A stretch of 64,000 bases of DNA from JALHVH01 sp963773685 (GCA_963773685.1 CAVZBY010000011.1:682001-746000); one strand, 5' to 3'. Positions 19,999 through 30,053 are shown, counted from the first letter of the stretch. A program made the numbers and translations. The notes: a model not told the origin generated them from the sequence alone.

Positions 19999-20235
19999 AT
20001 GGATTTGAAGAAACTCGCGATTGGAATAATCATTCTGGGGATTTTGGTTGCTGGCTACGGGATCATCGTATCCCTATCGGACGGAAGGGGCTTTAGGGGC
20101 GCGCATGATACGATGATGGCTGAAAACGAAGGATTAGGGGCTGGACATGCCAATCTCCCCTTTATCCTGGTCGGGGCAGGGATCATCGTTTTGGGCGTCG
20201 TCGTCAGCTACGCGAACAAGAGAACTAAATCCTGA
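19999..20235 (+). CDS. Small two-helix membrane protein
   Basis: A 78-residue protein with a strong RBS (AAGGAGG, 8 bases before ATG). Helix 1 is LAIGIIILGILVAGYGIIV and helix 2 FILVGAGIIVLGVVVSYA, joined by a polar loop with His and Asp (GAHDTMMAENEGLGAGHA). The layout is like DUF3185-type small proteins, but identity is uncertain. A TTGACA at 19939 could be the -35 box of its promoter. The gene ends 4 bases before the left boundary of the genomic island, so it is the last chromosomal gene on this side. Confidence 0.65.
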   Translation: MDLKKLAIGIIILGILVAGYGIIVSLSDGRGFRGAHDTMMAENEGLGAGHANLPFILVGAGIIVLGVVVSYANKRTKS

Positions 20236-20239
20236 TTAC

Positions 20240-20283
20240 GAGAGTAGCCCTGGGGGGACTCGAACCCCCGACCTGCGGATTAG
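20240..20283. repeat. Left attachment repeat (tRNA-Arg 3' fragment)
   Basis: Forty-four bases identical to 33904-33947. They comprise the T-arm, acceptor 3' strand and anticodon 3' stem of tRNA-Arg on the minus strand. After one mismatch (A for G at 20284) AATC also matches, then similarity stops. There is no 5' half of the tRNA here, so this copy is not a functional tRNA. Confidence 0.9.
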
Positions 20284-20687
20284 AAATCTGAACAGGCTCA
20301 ACGCTAATGGCTTAAGAATGAATGTGTTATGGGGATGGCGGTCGCAATGATGGCCGAATTATTGCCAATCCAGGAAGCGCTACTCCTCGGCGGAAGCTCC
20401 TAAAGGGCTTTGACTGGGCTTGCCACACCGGATCCTCCCACAGGCTTTTTCGTAGACGTGCCGCGTTTGTGCGTAGGGGTAGTTGAGTTTGACAGTGCGT
20501 ACAGTTTAGAGTGACGCTTGGGGACGGAAAAGGGATATCTACGCTAGACCTGCAAGGTGGTTACCTGCCCAAATAGCATCGATTTCCATAGAGATCGGGC
20601 TGCTGAGGGGAGTAATCGACTTCTCTATGAACCACCATACCGCCTTGCAACGCAGCTGGATTTTACGATCGGGACTGTATCACTCAA
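20284..20687. other. Gene-free left end of the island
   Basis: About 400 bases between the left att copy and the caspase stop codon. No convincing ORF or RNA gene is seen. It holds one copy of a 19-bp sequence (20349-20367) that recurs near the right end. This is where an integrase gene would be expected, but none is present. Confidence 0.6.
20349..20367 (+). repeat. 19-bp terminal direct repeat, left copy
   Basis: GATGGCCGAATTATTGCCA, identical to 33780-33798 near the other end of the island and in the same orientation. It sits 66 bp inside the left att copy; the right copy is 106 bp inside the right att. It could be an arm-type binding site of the lost integrase. Confidence 0.6.
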
Positions 20688-22013
20688 TTACACAACAGTC
20701 AGAAACGGGGCTTTCTCCCCTTCGTTGTCCTGCGTGGAAACTTGATAATTATCCCAGCCCTCTGACTTGTCTTTGCTCGAGGTCGTCCCAATTCTGTAGT
20801 ACAGCTTGTCAGATGCCGTGGACAACTTTTCCCAGACCGGACCGGGCAATTTGTATGACGGGCCGGTGAAGCGCTCACTGTCATTGTATGATCCGTAGAA
20901 GTTCTCTTCGGTTCGTTGGGAACCATTAGCCACGTAATCGAACAACTCCGGTCCATTACAGATCTCGAAGATATAGTATTTGTTCGCGCCCGTCACGACC
21001 GAAAAAGACGGCGGGTCATCTGCACCTGGCCATGTGGTCGGCCCCTTAACGGATGGCCCCGTAGGCGTCGTGGAACTCGTCGCAATTTCGAATGGTCTTT
21101 GGCTCTCAAACCCGGGATCGGCGACGCCGACGACGAAATAGTTTGGCGTTTGAGTCGGTGGCATTCTACGACAAATCTCCGTATGCAACTTGCGATAGTC
21201 TCCCGAGAAGTTCCCGTGGTCCCAAACCTCCAGTAGCTTCTCAGTGAATAAGCCATTGTTAATCCCGTCTGAGGACAACTGATTATCCTGGCAACCGGAG
21301 ATCAACACGAGCGAAGCTTGAAGAGGCGTGGCGCGTCCGCGTGGAACCATCCACTGTGCAGCATCGTACAGGTCCTTATGCCTCAAGTACGCGGCCATGG
21401 ACTCGGCCGGCGTCAGTGCTCGGAATCGAGGGGGCTGTTCCTTGATCGCTCTAGCTTTCCTCATAGGATCAGTCCCTCCGAAGAACAAGGTGTAGTTATC
21501 ATGCAAAGAAACAAAGAATTCTTTCGGTCGCGGCGTCCCAGTCGTAGTCGGAGCAAATGTCGGAGTTCTTCCCGGCAGTAGCAATATGGACTTGAGAACC
21601 GTACCGCTGTGACAACTATCCGAGAGTGCTAATATGCGCACACCAGCGCCAAACTGCGACCACAGTTGAGATAACTCATCGTCTATCAGCATTCGATCAT
21701 ACAGGCACCAAGTTTCGTCATAGCCATCATCCTCATCCCCGTTCGCGTCCGGCACCTGTCCTCCGTGCCCGGAGTAGGTGAGAAAGAGCATATCACCTGC
21801 CCCGAGTACTTTTGCAGCTTTGCCGATTTCCTGGACCACACGGCTATAAGTTGCATCATAAGTCAGTATTATGGTCGATGTGTACCCCAAAGAATCAGCC
21901 AACTCTTTCATTGATATGGCGTCGTTTTCACACCCGGCCAAAAGACCATCGACGCCATAGGAGGCTTTATCAATGAGGTTCAGACCTATGTGGATGGATA
22001 TTCCTTTTATCAT
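20688..22013 (-). CDS. Caspase-like cysteine protease (peptidase C14) with C-terminal beta domain
   Basis: An intact 441-residue protein. The caspase fold starts at residue 1 (MIKGISIHIGLNLID), with catalytic His83 in FLTYSGHGGQVPDANG and catalytic Cys134 in ILALSDSCHSGTVL, both in consensus context. The region SSDGINNGLFTEKLLEVW closes the p10-like part. From about residue 300 an extra domain (PPSFSVVTGANKYYIFEI; YYRIGTTSSKDKSEGWDNYQ) looks like an Ig/fibronectin-type beta sandwich. There is no signal peptide, so it acts in the cytoplasm. It is the last of three minus-strand genes, 82 bp after the giant protein, with its own RBS (AAGGAG). Prokaryotic caspases act in regulated proteolysis and in several anti-phage systems; its target here may be one of the two co-encoded proteins. 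Confidence 0.9.
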   Translation of the reverse strand: MIKGISIHIGLNLIDKASYGVDGLLAGCENDAISMKELADSLGYTSTIILTYDATYSRVVQEIGKAAKVLGAGDMLFLTYSGHGGQVPDANGDEDDGYDETWCLYDRMLIDDELSQLWSQFGAGVRILALSDSCHSGTVLKSILLLPGRTPTFAPTTTGTPRPKEFFVSLHDNYTLFFGGTDPMRKARAIKEQPPRFRALTPAESMAAYLRHKDLYDAAQWMVPRGRATPLQASLVLISGCQDNQLSSDGINNGLFTEKLLEVWDHGNFSGDYRKLHTEICRRMPPTQTPNYFVVGVADPGFESQRPFEIATSSTTPTGPSVKGPTTWPGADDPPSFSVVTGANKYYIFEICNGPELFDYVANGSQRTEENFYGSYNDSERFTGPSYKLPGPVWEKLSTASDKLYYRIGTTSSKDKSEGWDNYQVSTQDNEGEKAPFLTVV

Positions 22014-22095
22014 AGTGTATCTCCTTCTTTCAGAATGTCTGTGTTCGTCACCAAGTAACTTGGTGGCAACTGCTCTTTGCCGCGTAATTGCGGGC

Positions 22096-25000
22096 TCACT
22101 GTATGGTCTCCCATTCGAGACTAACTACGTTGCCGTTCTTCTTAAGGTCCAAAGACCTCCACGATCCGAACTGTTGTAGCCCCGCGCAATCGATTCTGGT
22201 AACCTGATATACGAGGGTGCGGTTTGCCTGGTATGTTGTGAGAGGTAGCACCAGATCGACCGCCGTCACTGGTGCAAGGTCGTTCACTTCGGCACGATGT
22301 ACGTCGGGCAGATCATTCAGCCGCGCCGCGATCTGGAGCGATTTAAGTCCGCGGTTCCCTAGATTAATTAGATTGACGAAAACAACATTCGTCGCGATAT
22401 CTTCGATTGCATTTCTCAGTTCAGGGAGAGTCGTGCCACCACCACTGACGAGAGCGTATACTGGGATGACAGTCGTGGTCCCGTCCGGCACACCCACGTC
22501 AATTGATCCGCCAGCCATCACGGTGGCTTCCACAGGTGCCCTGACAGCGGTGCCCCCAGCAATCGCATATATCTCTCGTATATTGACGGCCCCGATGAGG
22601 TTGTCCGTAAGGGAACTCCCAGGGGTCACGTTCGCACTCTGGCCCGTACCTGAGGGGCCAGGGATTCTGTTGATGAGCCGGGCGGATGCTCCTTGAACCA
22701 TGACTTCAATCGGACCGGCTTCCCACGGGCCAACCACTGTCTGAAGGTCGAGAATTATCGAACCTCGAAGCGTCGTCTGATCGGGCAAGCGTGTCACGAT
22801 ATCACACGCAATTCCCGTGAACTCGATCATCTTCTGAAGCAAGGGCACGTCTTCCAGCTTTGAAATCAAACTCACCTGAAAGCCGTCCCAGAGCTTCGTC
22901 ACCTCGACTGTAATCTCAGATTGTGCCATCCCGGCAATTGCCCAATCATACGAGGCGTCACCGGGGATCTCAGTCAGAAAGTCGATCACTGGGTCCATCG
23001 CATACGATGTAAGCTTAGTCCTTAGTTCGTACCGGACAAAGAGAGGCATGTCTGGCTGGACCGTCGCGAGAAGAACCGCCTTATTGTTGGTCGGTGTTTC
23101 AGGATCGACCGTAGAGTACAGGCAAATCGCCGCACGGTACGATCGGTCCCCATCGTTCGGACCAAAACGGGCTATGCGGTAGGTCCGAGGTACGACCAAA
23201 AAACGCCCAGGTTGTTGTAAGGACCGGTATACCGTGTAAAGGTCGCTCTGCAGGAACGTCATCCTTAATCTCTTCATACTGGCGGAAAGTCGTTTGGCCC
23301 AGGCGAAAAGCATCCTGACAGCCGACCGCAACAGCACCCTGGTCGGTCTCCTGTCTATAGAGAGCACCAAGGGTGTTACATGGGTAGAGGATCTCTGTCG
23401 ACTGTTGGCGCCCCATTATCTGAACTGCATATGAGGTCAGACGCAGTCGATCGGCAACGACTGCCGTGAGGTTCAATTGTGGACTCACCGCAATGACAGG
23501 GTGTATGGAAACATATTGGCCGGTTGCCAGCGCAACTGTCGACGCTGGCCCCTGGGCAGCAGAAGCTTCCGAAGGGCGCTCGCTCGTTCCCGAAGCCGGA
23601 ACTTCCCGGTTGTAGTGAAGGGTAACAGCAGGATGACAGTAAGAGACCGACTCGGCGTCAACAAAGGTGCGGCCATCAAGGTCGTGAGCCTGGGCAGCCG
23701 AGAAGGCTACCGGCGTAACAGCCTCCTTGCCCCCATGTGCCACAAGTAGGCTGAGCCTGGGGACAGCAACGTAGGCTTTGAAAGAATAGCTCGTTACAAG
23801 CCTGGCTGGCTCCGTCTGGTACCCAGGATAGGCCAACGCTCCATAGCAGGCACGGGCCCAATCATCGATGAGGTACAGGGTGACTACTGCCGTCTCACCC
23901 AGTCGCTCAAGAGTCGTCGGGAAAGACTGGATTCGCGTGGCGCCGGCCGCGTCTCTGAAGGGCAAAACGAATTGAACTGACAGGCCATCAACAGCAACAG
24001 GCGACGCTTTCACCGATCCTAGCCGTTTCAGGGCTTCGGCTGTCGGAGTCGACATTGCGGGACGGAGAGTGAATCGGATTGTCGTCTCGATACCGGGTTG
24101 GCCGGACGCCGTGTGTCCCTTCTGGCGGAAGGAATATAGAAAGGGGCTATTCTCGGAATCACTGTTCGGCGACGGGAGTACCGGCTCAAAACTCGGCGCA
24201 TACCAATATTTGCCGTTCGTAATTCGATCCTTCCAGATTGGCGAAGACGGTTCGTCCACTACCGGAAGACTCTGATCGACCCCGTGGGCCCCAGGCAGAG
24301 AACTCGGGCGATCGATGACGACTTCGTTTGAAGTAAAGTGGTGCAGGTTCGGCGCCACCTGAATAGTCTGCGCTACATGTCCACCCGAAACAAGCGCCGA
24401 GGCCGGAACGACAGCATTGCGCCCAGGCGTCATTTTGGACCTCAGTGTCCGGTAGCCGTTTCCGTCTGCCGCCAGCTCAATGGATCGTGGACGAACGGTC
24501 GACTTTATACCAATCGAAGGCAAAGAACGCAGCCTGCGTGGTGCAGGCTCGAAGCCCGCAGTTTGCGAGTCCACGCACACCAAGCGAATATGTGAATCCG
24601 TCGGTCGGCCGCGCAACGAATCGCCGAAGATCCGATCAAGCGAAGTCTCCATTTCGAGAGTGCGTTCGCCCACGCGCGCGATGTCCTGCTCAAAAGCAAG
24701 GGCAAATGCACTGCCCGGACGCCGCTTCAGCCTGTAGCAATTCTGAGGGGAGGCCGGTTCCAGTTCGGGAGTGAGACACTCAATAATAACCGAGGCGGCC
24801 CTTCGAAAAGGCGTCACTAACTGGTCTATGTCAATCGCCCTTTCTGCCTCCTGGCTGCCATCAGGATTCAAAACATGGTACTGAACCACCTTCGCGTCAA
24901 TGAGATCGCGGAGCATTGTGCCAACGTCTGTGAGTGTCAGAGGAGCATCCGCATCGAGATGATCCGAAACCCAATCAGAGATCCAATCGAAAATCTCCTG

Positions 25001-25621
25001 CCAGATGCCGGAGACCTGGACTCTCTGAGTGACTGCCGCCGTCCGGAACTGAACGTGACAGCGGACCTTGAGACGCGAAGGAACTCCGGAAAGAGCGGCG
25101 ACGACCTCCACGGTGTTTTCCCGATCCAGCTGTGCCTGCAGAGAGGCGCGAGGTGCGATTCCTTCAGAGAGAATGGGGCCGGAGAGAATATCTCCTTCGA
25201 ATCCCACAAGTGTAAAGGTCGCCGGTCGGACGTAAATCGGACGATAGCTCTCAAGGGAGTCTGCGTCGGCGCCGGTAAGAGCACTCGACTCAGGGATAAC
25301 CCATCCAACTGAGAGCGTTAGAACACCCTGCTGGATGAGATGGTGAATGGAGCTCTCTTCGGGCAACGGTCGGCGGCTAAGCATGATGGTGAGTGACAGG
25401 ATAGGTGTTCCCACGCTATCGCAGCACAGCGCCGGAACACCGGGGAGAACGTGGAACAACCCGGGACGGGACGCGACCGCAAGGCTCTGGTTCATCTCGT
25501 CCGGCAGCACTAGTACCGTGAGCATCTGAATGCTTCCGGTCTTCAGTTCCCGCACCTCCCATGGGGCACTGCCGGACGGGCCACAGCGGTCACGCTCTGC
25601 CAAAACGATACGCCTCTCCAC
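22096..25621 (-). CDS. Large unrecognised repeat protein of the caspase operon (one frameshift)
   Basis: About 1,175 residues when the frame shift near 23255 is corrected (TTFRQYEEIKDDV continues as LQSDLYTVYRSLQQPGRFL). The likely start is GTG at 25621 with a weak RBS. There is no signal peptide or membrane helix. An aromatic-x-x-x-Pro strand motif occurs three times: residues about 55-83 (LFHVLPGVPALCCDSVGTPI), 471-499 (KYWYAPSFEPVLPSPNSDSE) and about 803-833 (RFLVVPRTYRIARFGPNDG), each followed by a second hydrophobic strand. The protein before the caspase has one more copy. The C-terminal 350 residues are mostly short beta strands. No family recognised. It lies between the 792-residue protein and the caspase in one operon. 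Confidence 0.7.
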
Positions 25622-25708
25622 TCAACGCGACGCGAGAGCCAAACCCTTGGAAACCAAATCTCACCTTTATCACCAAATCACGTCGTCAGATATAACGACG
25701 CGCGCCTA

Positions 25709-28085
25709 TTATGTTTTCCCGCGCTTGCCGGTTTCAGCCCGCTTGGCCGGCGGAACGACGGATACCGCGGGCCCCGTACTTTTGCTCTTCCCTTCCGCAG
25801 AGGCAGTCCGAGTTGGCGGAGTCACTTCAAACCCACTGATCTCAATAGCCCGAGCGGCAGCCTCCTCCTGCGGCAGTGCTCGCGAACTGGGCGGAACCTC
25901 ATTGCCACCGGAGGTCACGGGCGGTGGCGTCGCCGAAGCATCTGTCGATATCCGCGTGGGGAGCAAGAAGTCCTTCAGTTCTAGAGAACGGTTCTTAACC
26001 TCTTTGTCACTCGGTCGCGGAACTTGCACTACAAGCGGTCCATTTCCATTCGATTCGACCCATTCTCCGGTCCATTCCTGTCCACCCGTAAACAGGCCGC
26101 CTTTTACCACAACCCTCACCTGGTATTTAAACTTGGGTATGAAATCGAGCTGACCCGTAAAGATCGTCCAAAAACGCGGCTCATCCTGATCGGCAAAACT
26201 CCAGACAAACTTGGTAATCGGTCGATCTGCGCCGTCCCCGGTCTTTCCAAGGCACTGGAACGACACCTCAACCATCTGCTTTGCGTCTTCAAGGACAACG
26301 CCGAGCGTCACGGGACCGACAGACAGTTTGCCGGCAGAGTCGGCACGAACCTCTATCGCATTTTCATTGGTGAGAACGTCCGTTTGGGTCGGGATCAAGA
26401 TCGAGTATATTCTTTTCCACGAAGCAGCGGGCATGCGGATAGGCAAGTTCGTCAGGAGGTTCTGCGAAATGAATTTGCCTTTTAATGAATGTCTGATCGG
26501 GGGTCCAGCCGGCAGGTGGGTTTTCCACATGTGCCTGGTCCTTCTTTTCCTCTGACCAGGTCCAGGCAGCATCGGCCGGATCGGTTGCCTGGAACACATG
26601 GGCTTTCCACTGGATATCCCCCTTGGTGCTCGGATACCCGACCTGAGCCGACAAAAACGCCACTGGCTCGCCAATCCATTTGCGACTTGGATCAGGCCAG
26701 TTGACCACCGGCTTGACAATCCGACTGTTCTTACGGTCCCAATCACTCAGATACAGAGTGCTGAAATACTTGTTTTCAGCTTGAGGATCGGCCTTGATAT
26801 CATTGTAGAAGCCTTCAAGAGTGCCGCTCACAACTGTGTCCTGCAAATATGCCATTTCGCGCGTTTCATCGTATTCGAGGTTAAGATGGGTCTCGTCTCT
26901 GCGATACTTCAGGGCCATACCTACTCCCCACGGACCAGACCCGCTGCTAGCCTTCGCAGGCTCGACATTGGGAGCCGGCGGTTCGAAGATCATCTTCTGC
27001 GCTGCCTCCATGAATTTCTGATAAACAAGGTCCGTCTTCTTGTCGATGTCCTGCTGCATTTTTTCGGCGCCCGGAATAGTAGGATCGATTTCCACAACGA
27101 CCTTCATTATGCCCTTAGTGCGCATATTGTTGATCTCGACTTTAATGTCGGCAGAGGCCCATAGATAGTGACCAGACATCGCCGACGAGAAGTGGCTGAA
27201 AATCTTGTCCCACTCCCCGGTGATCTTAATGTGGACAAGAGGAGCCCAGAACTTGATTTTCATGTCCTGTCGAACCACCATCGCGCTGTAGGTGCCGTGA
27301 AAGCTTGCCCATAGAAGCGCAGCCGGCAAACTGCCGACTAACCCGGAGAAAGCGTTTTCAGCAAGCAGGTCAATCGAACCTGCCCCCTGACCCTGGAGAT
27401 TTACGTACCACGGGTCCAAATTCGTGCCGGCGGTATCCCGCGTGAGCGGAACAGAACGCGGGAATTTCATGGCGGGTGAGGCCAATGGTGTCAGATTGAA
27501 TGACCGCATCACCGCAATGTCGGCGCCCCGAGGCGGGGCAGGTGGTGCCGCAGACCCCGGTGTCACGCCCGACCCGGCAAGGGCCGTGGAGGTGCCCATA
27601 GGAGAGTTGATTGTCGGCACGGAGCCGTTGGGAAGCGGCGACAAGTTGGTCAGCAACGTCACGTTTGATACGACCGGCATCGGTCTGAACATAGGGCGCG
27701 CACTAGTGCGCCATCCCCAGTACTTGTCGTTATCTCCCCGAAAGATCTCGGCCAGCTGATCCTCAGCCGTTTTGAGAACGTCCGGTGGCGGCGCAGCCGT
27801 CGTCGAGAAGCTAATGACCCCCCCGGCTACCTCGCGCTCTCCGGCCACTCCAACTGTGCTGTTCTCACTCTGAACGCCGACAAAGTGGATCATTCGAAAC
27901 TTGAAGTCGCCATTGCCCCCGTGGCGAGCCAACCGAACGTAGTTAGGCATCCAATAGTATACCGGTGGTTTGCCTTGCCGCTGTAAATCGTCATTGTGAA
28001 GATCGGGGAGATATAGCATCTCATATCCAGCCATAGCAATATGCTGGAATCCCCCTGCGAAGATCGGTCCTACTGGGTCAGCCAT
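25709..28085 (-). CDS. Large unrecognised protein, first gene of the caspase operon (one frameshift)
   Basis: About 792 residues after correcting a shift near 26405 (ARCFVEKNI continues as YSILIPTQTDVLTNENAIEV). ATG at 28085 has a strong AGGAGGTAACTT. Residues 42-70 (VYYWMPNYVRLARHGGNGDF and the strand after it) carry the aromatic-Pro motif shared with the next gene. A Pro/Ser/Ala-rich linker (about 155-205) follows. The middle has a helical, charged segment (EKMQQDIDKKTDLVYQKFME) and the C-terminal half is beta-rich (PRFWTIFTGQLDFIPKFKYQ), ending in a Pro-rich low-complexity tail. No signal peptide; function unknown. The lowest-GC, gene-free divergent region upstream (28086-28362) should hold its promoter. 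Confidence 0.68.
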
Positions 28086-28362
28086 AAGTTACCTCCTATT
28101 AATAGGAAATTCGATATACATAATGCCAAGATCCCTATTAAGTCAGGGCCGGAACAATGCGCGCGTTTCATTTATCCTGCCCTTATAATTTTTAGCTATG
28201 AGGAAAGTGAAAAAAACAATATTTTTGCCATAAAAGACTCAACTAACCCTCCCCCGACCAACTAAATATGGAAACTCGCCTACACAAAGTCAACATCCGA
28301 GCCGGCGTCTCCGCGTATTTCAAATAATCTCCAATAATTTCAATGTTTTTCAAACTAATTCG
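28086..28362. promoter_or_regulatory. Divergent AT-rich intergenic region of the caspase operon and HEPN gene
   Basis: Separates the minus-strand caspase operon from the plus-strand HEPN gene. It holds the strong ribosome-binding site of the 792-residue protein (AGGAGG just before 28085) and, at 28325-28344, one copy of a 20-bp sequence repeated upstream of the next plus-strand gene. I cannot fix -35/-10 boxes with confidence. Confidence 0.45.
28325..28344 (+). repeat. 20-bp upstream repeat, first copy
   Basis: TAATCTCCAATAATTTCAAT lies 18 bp before the HEPN start codon. A near-identical copy (TAATCTCCAATTAATTCAAT) is at 29297-29316, upstream of the small HTH gene. Weaker similarity continues leftward (ATGGAAACTCGCC against ATGGATACTCGCC). 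It is a possible shared operator. Confidence 0.5.
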
Positions 28363-29085
28363 ATGAAATATGTAAGGGAATTATCAGGGATCAGATTAAC
28401 GTCGGGTATCACCGGCTATAGAATTCTGGAAGAAATGATACTTGATAAGTTCGACCCGGCGAAGCCATTCTACTCACTCGTCCTAGCCTACCTGTGCCAA
28501 GTCCACGGATTGGCGGAACTGATCTCTCGTGGGTTCTATCGGGAGTTCGAGACGTTCATACAAAAAGTGCGGCCCGCAGCTCACATATCCCGAAAGCAAC
28601 TAATCGCGCTCTTCCTGGCTAATATGAGTGAGGTGATCCGGGATGACGCTGAACAAACTCTCTTGGGCGGGACAACCATTTTGTTGCTTCCACTGGAGAT
28701 GCAGGCATGGAGTGGAGAGGGCCTCAAGTGGGACGCGGCTGAGTTGGCCGACACGGTATTCTCGGACAAGTACAACGCGACCCTTCGGTACTTCAACCGC
28801 CTTACCGCCGGGAGCCTACTCGTAATGGCGTGGGAGCACGTGAAGCCGAAGCATCGACGCGACCCGGTCGCCCAGTTCCTTAGGCACTGCCGGAATGCGG
28901 CTGCCCATAACGGAGTATTCACTTTTAACCACGGGCAACCAGATAAACCGGCTGAGTGGCACGGTATCAAGATTGTTCGGGCCTTGGAAGGCTCACCCCT
29001 GTTCGTCGATCCGCCGCGAAAGGGGTTTCTCGGCCCTGGTGACGCAGTTTACTTGCTGGCCGACATCGAAAAGAAGTTAATGTAA
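28363..29085 (+). CDS. HEPN-like protein with RxxxxH motif
   Basis: A 240-residue, mostly helical cytoplasmic protein. Residues 174-184 (RHCRNAAAHNG) contain the R-N-x-x-x-H signature of HEPN-type ribonucleases (R177, N178, H182), preceded by helices (LRYFNRLTAGSLLVMAWEHV). HEPN proteins cut RNA in toxin-antitoxin, abortive-infection and CRISPR systems; the fold itself also occurs in non-catalytic proteins. The gene stands divergent to the caspase operon with the 20-bp repeat in its 5' region. No obvious nucleotidyltransferase antitoxin is next to it. Composition matches the island, not the chromosome. Confidence 0.62.
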   Translation: MKYVRELSGIRLTSGITGYRILEEMILDKFDPAKPFYSLVLAYLCQVHGLAELISRGFYREFETFIQKVRPAAHISRKQLIALFLANMSEVIRDDAEQTLLGGTTILLLPLEMQAWSGEGLKWDAAELADTVFSDKYNATLRYFNRLTAGSLLVMAWEHVKPKHRRDPVAQFLRHCRNAAAHNGVFTFNHGQPDKPAEWHGIKIVRALEGSPLFVDPPRKGFLGPGDAVYLLADIEKKLM

Positions 29086-29296
29086 TTGATCAAACTGGAC
29101 GCCGATAAGGGCGGAAGATCCCACCTCGTTATTAAAGGACGCTCAGGGAAGCATCAGATTCTCACTGAGAGGAGAGGGGCACCACCGCTCCTTATCACAT
29201 GCCCCCCGCTATTGCGGATAAGCCGATTATATTAGAAAGATGGATACTCGCCCTCTTAATGTCAGCGGCTCGAAGGGGATAGCCCTGATTTTCTAG

Positions 29297-29316
29297 TAAT
29301 CTCCAATTAATTCAAT
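29297..29316 (+). repeat. 20-bp upstream repeat, second copy
   Basis: TAATCTCCAATTAATTCAAT, 18 of 20 bases as at 28325-28344, 60 bp upstream of the HTH gene start. The surrounding 290 bases (29086-29375) contain no other gene. Confidence 0.5.
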
Positions 29317-29360
29317 TTATCTAGCATTCCTTCGACTAATACTACGGATGTATATAGATA

Positions 29361-29373
29361 GGGGGGGGGGGGG
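29361..29373 (+). repeat. Run of 13 G directly before a start codon
   Basis: A homopolymer of 13 G ends three bases before the ATG at 29376, exactly where the Shine-Dalgarno sequence should be. Length change would alter RBS strength or spacing. It could also be an assembly artefact in an indel-prone sequence. Confidence 0.8.
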
Positions 29374-29375
29374 AA

Positions 29376-29567
29376 ATGCAGACAGTCGAAAGGCTCGATT
29401 CCTGGAAAGAGATAGCGAGGTATCTTCGAAGGGACGTGGGGACGTGTATCAAATGGACGAAATATTATGACCTCCCTGTTTATCATATTAATAAGAATTC
29501 TCCGCGCTCCAGAGTATTCGCGTTTAGAACAGAAATCGATCAATGGTTTAAGGGCAAAACAAAATAA
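29376..29567 (+). CDS. Small excisionase/MerR-like HTH protein
   Basis: A 63-residue single-domain DNA-binding protein. RLDSWKEIARYLRRDVGTCI is the helix-turn-helix, and VFAFRTEIDQWFKGKTK the C-terminal strand-helix typical of winged excisionase-like domains. Proteins of this kind act as recombination directionality factors or as small repressors. In this island it is the only candidate regulator and could control the HEPN gene or the caspase operon, or be left from the excision machinery. The 13-G tract fills its RBS region. Confidence 0.65.
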   Translation: MQTVERLDSWKEIARYLRRDVGTCIKWTKYYDLPVYHINKNSPRSRVFAFRTEIDQWFKGKTK

Positions 29568-29766
29568 GAGGAAGTAAAGACAAGGTTTCTGCTTTTAGGC
29601 ATCTCATTAATCGTCTGCACTCGAATATAACGGCTATTAACCTGCCCCCCATAAATCGGCCCAGGTTTAATGGACTAACTCAGAGGAAGTGACCTGCCCC
29701 CCGAATCTTGGTCCATTCCGGATGCGACTTTTTTGATAAAATCGGGCATTCGGAAAGGAGTTCGGG

Positions 29767-29997
29767 ATGAAGAAGAAGTTCACGGAGGCGCAGATCGTCT
29801 TTGCTCTTCGCCAAGCGGAGAGCGGGACGCCGATCGCGGAGATCGTCCGGAAGATGGAGATCTCCGAGGTCACGTTCTATCGCTGGAAGAAGAAGTACGC
29901 GGGGATGGGTGTGGCGGAACTCCGCCGGTTGAAGCAGCTCGAAGATGAGAACCGGCGGCTGAAGCGGCTGGTGGCCGATCTGACGCTCGACAAGTAG
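29767..29997 (+). pseudogene. IS3 transposase OrfA, stopped by an amber codon
   Basis: The HTH protein KKKFTEAQIVFALRQAESGT with VTFYRWKKKYAGMGVAELRR is a standard IS3 OrfA. It stops at TAG (29995-29997) where relatives have CAG: the protein would continue MLQDALSKKF to 30030. The amber lies upstream of the AAAAAAG slippery heptamer, so no OrfAB transframe transposase could be made. Substitution, unlike the indels elsewhere, is less easily blamed on sequencing. Confidence 0.75.
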
Positions 29998-30053
29998 ATG
30001 CTCCAGGATGCCTTATCAAAAAAGTTCTGAGGCCCGCCGAGGAGCGGGACCTG

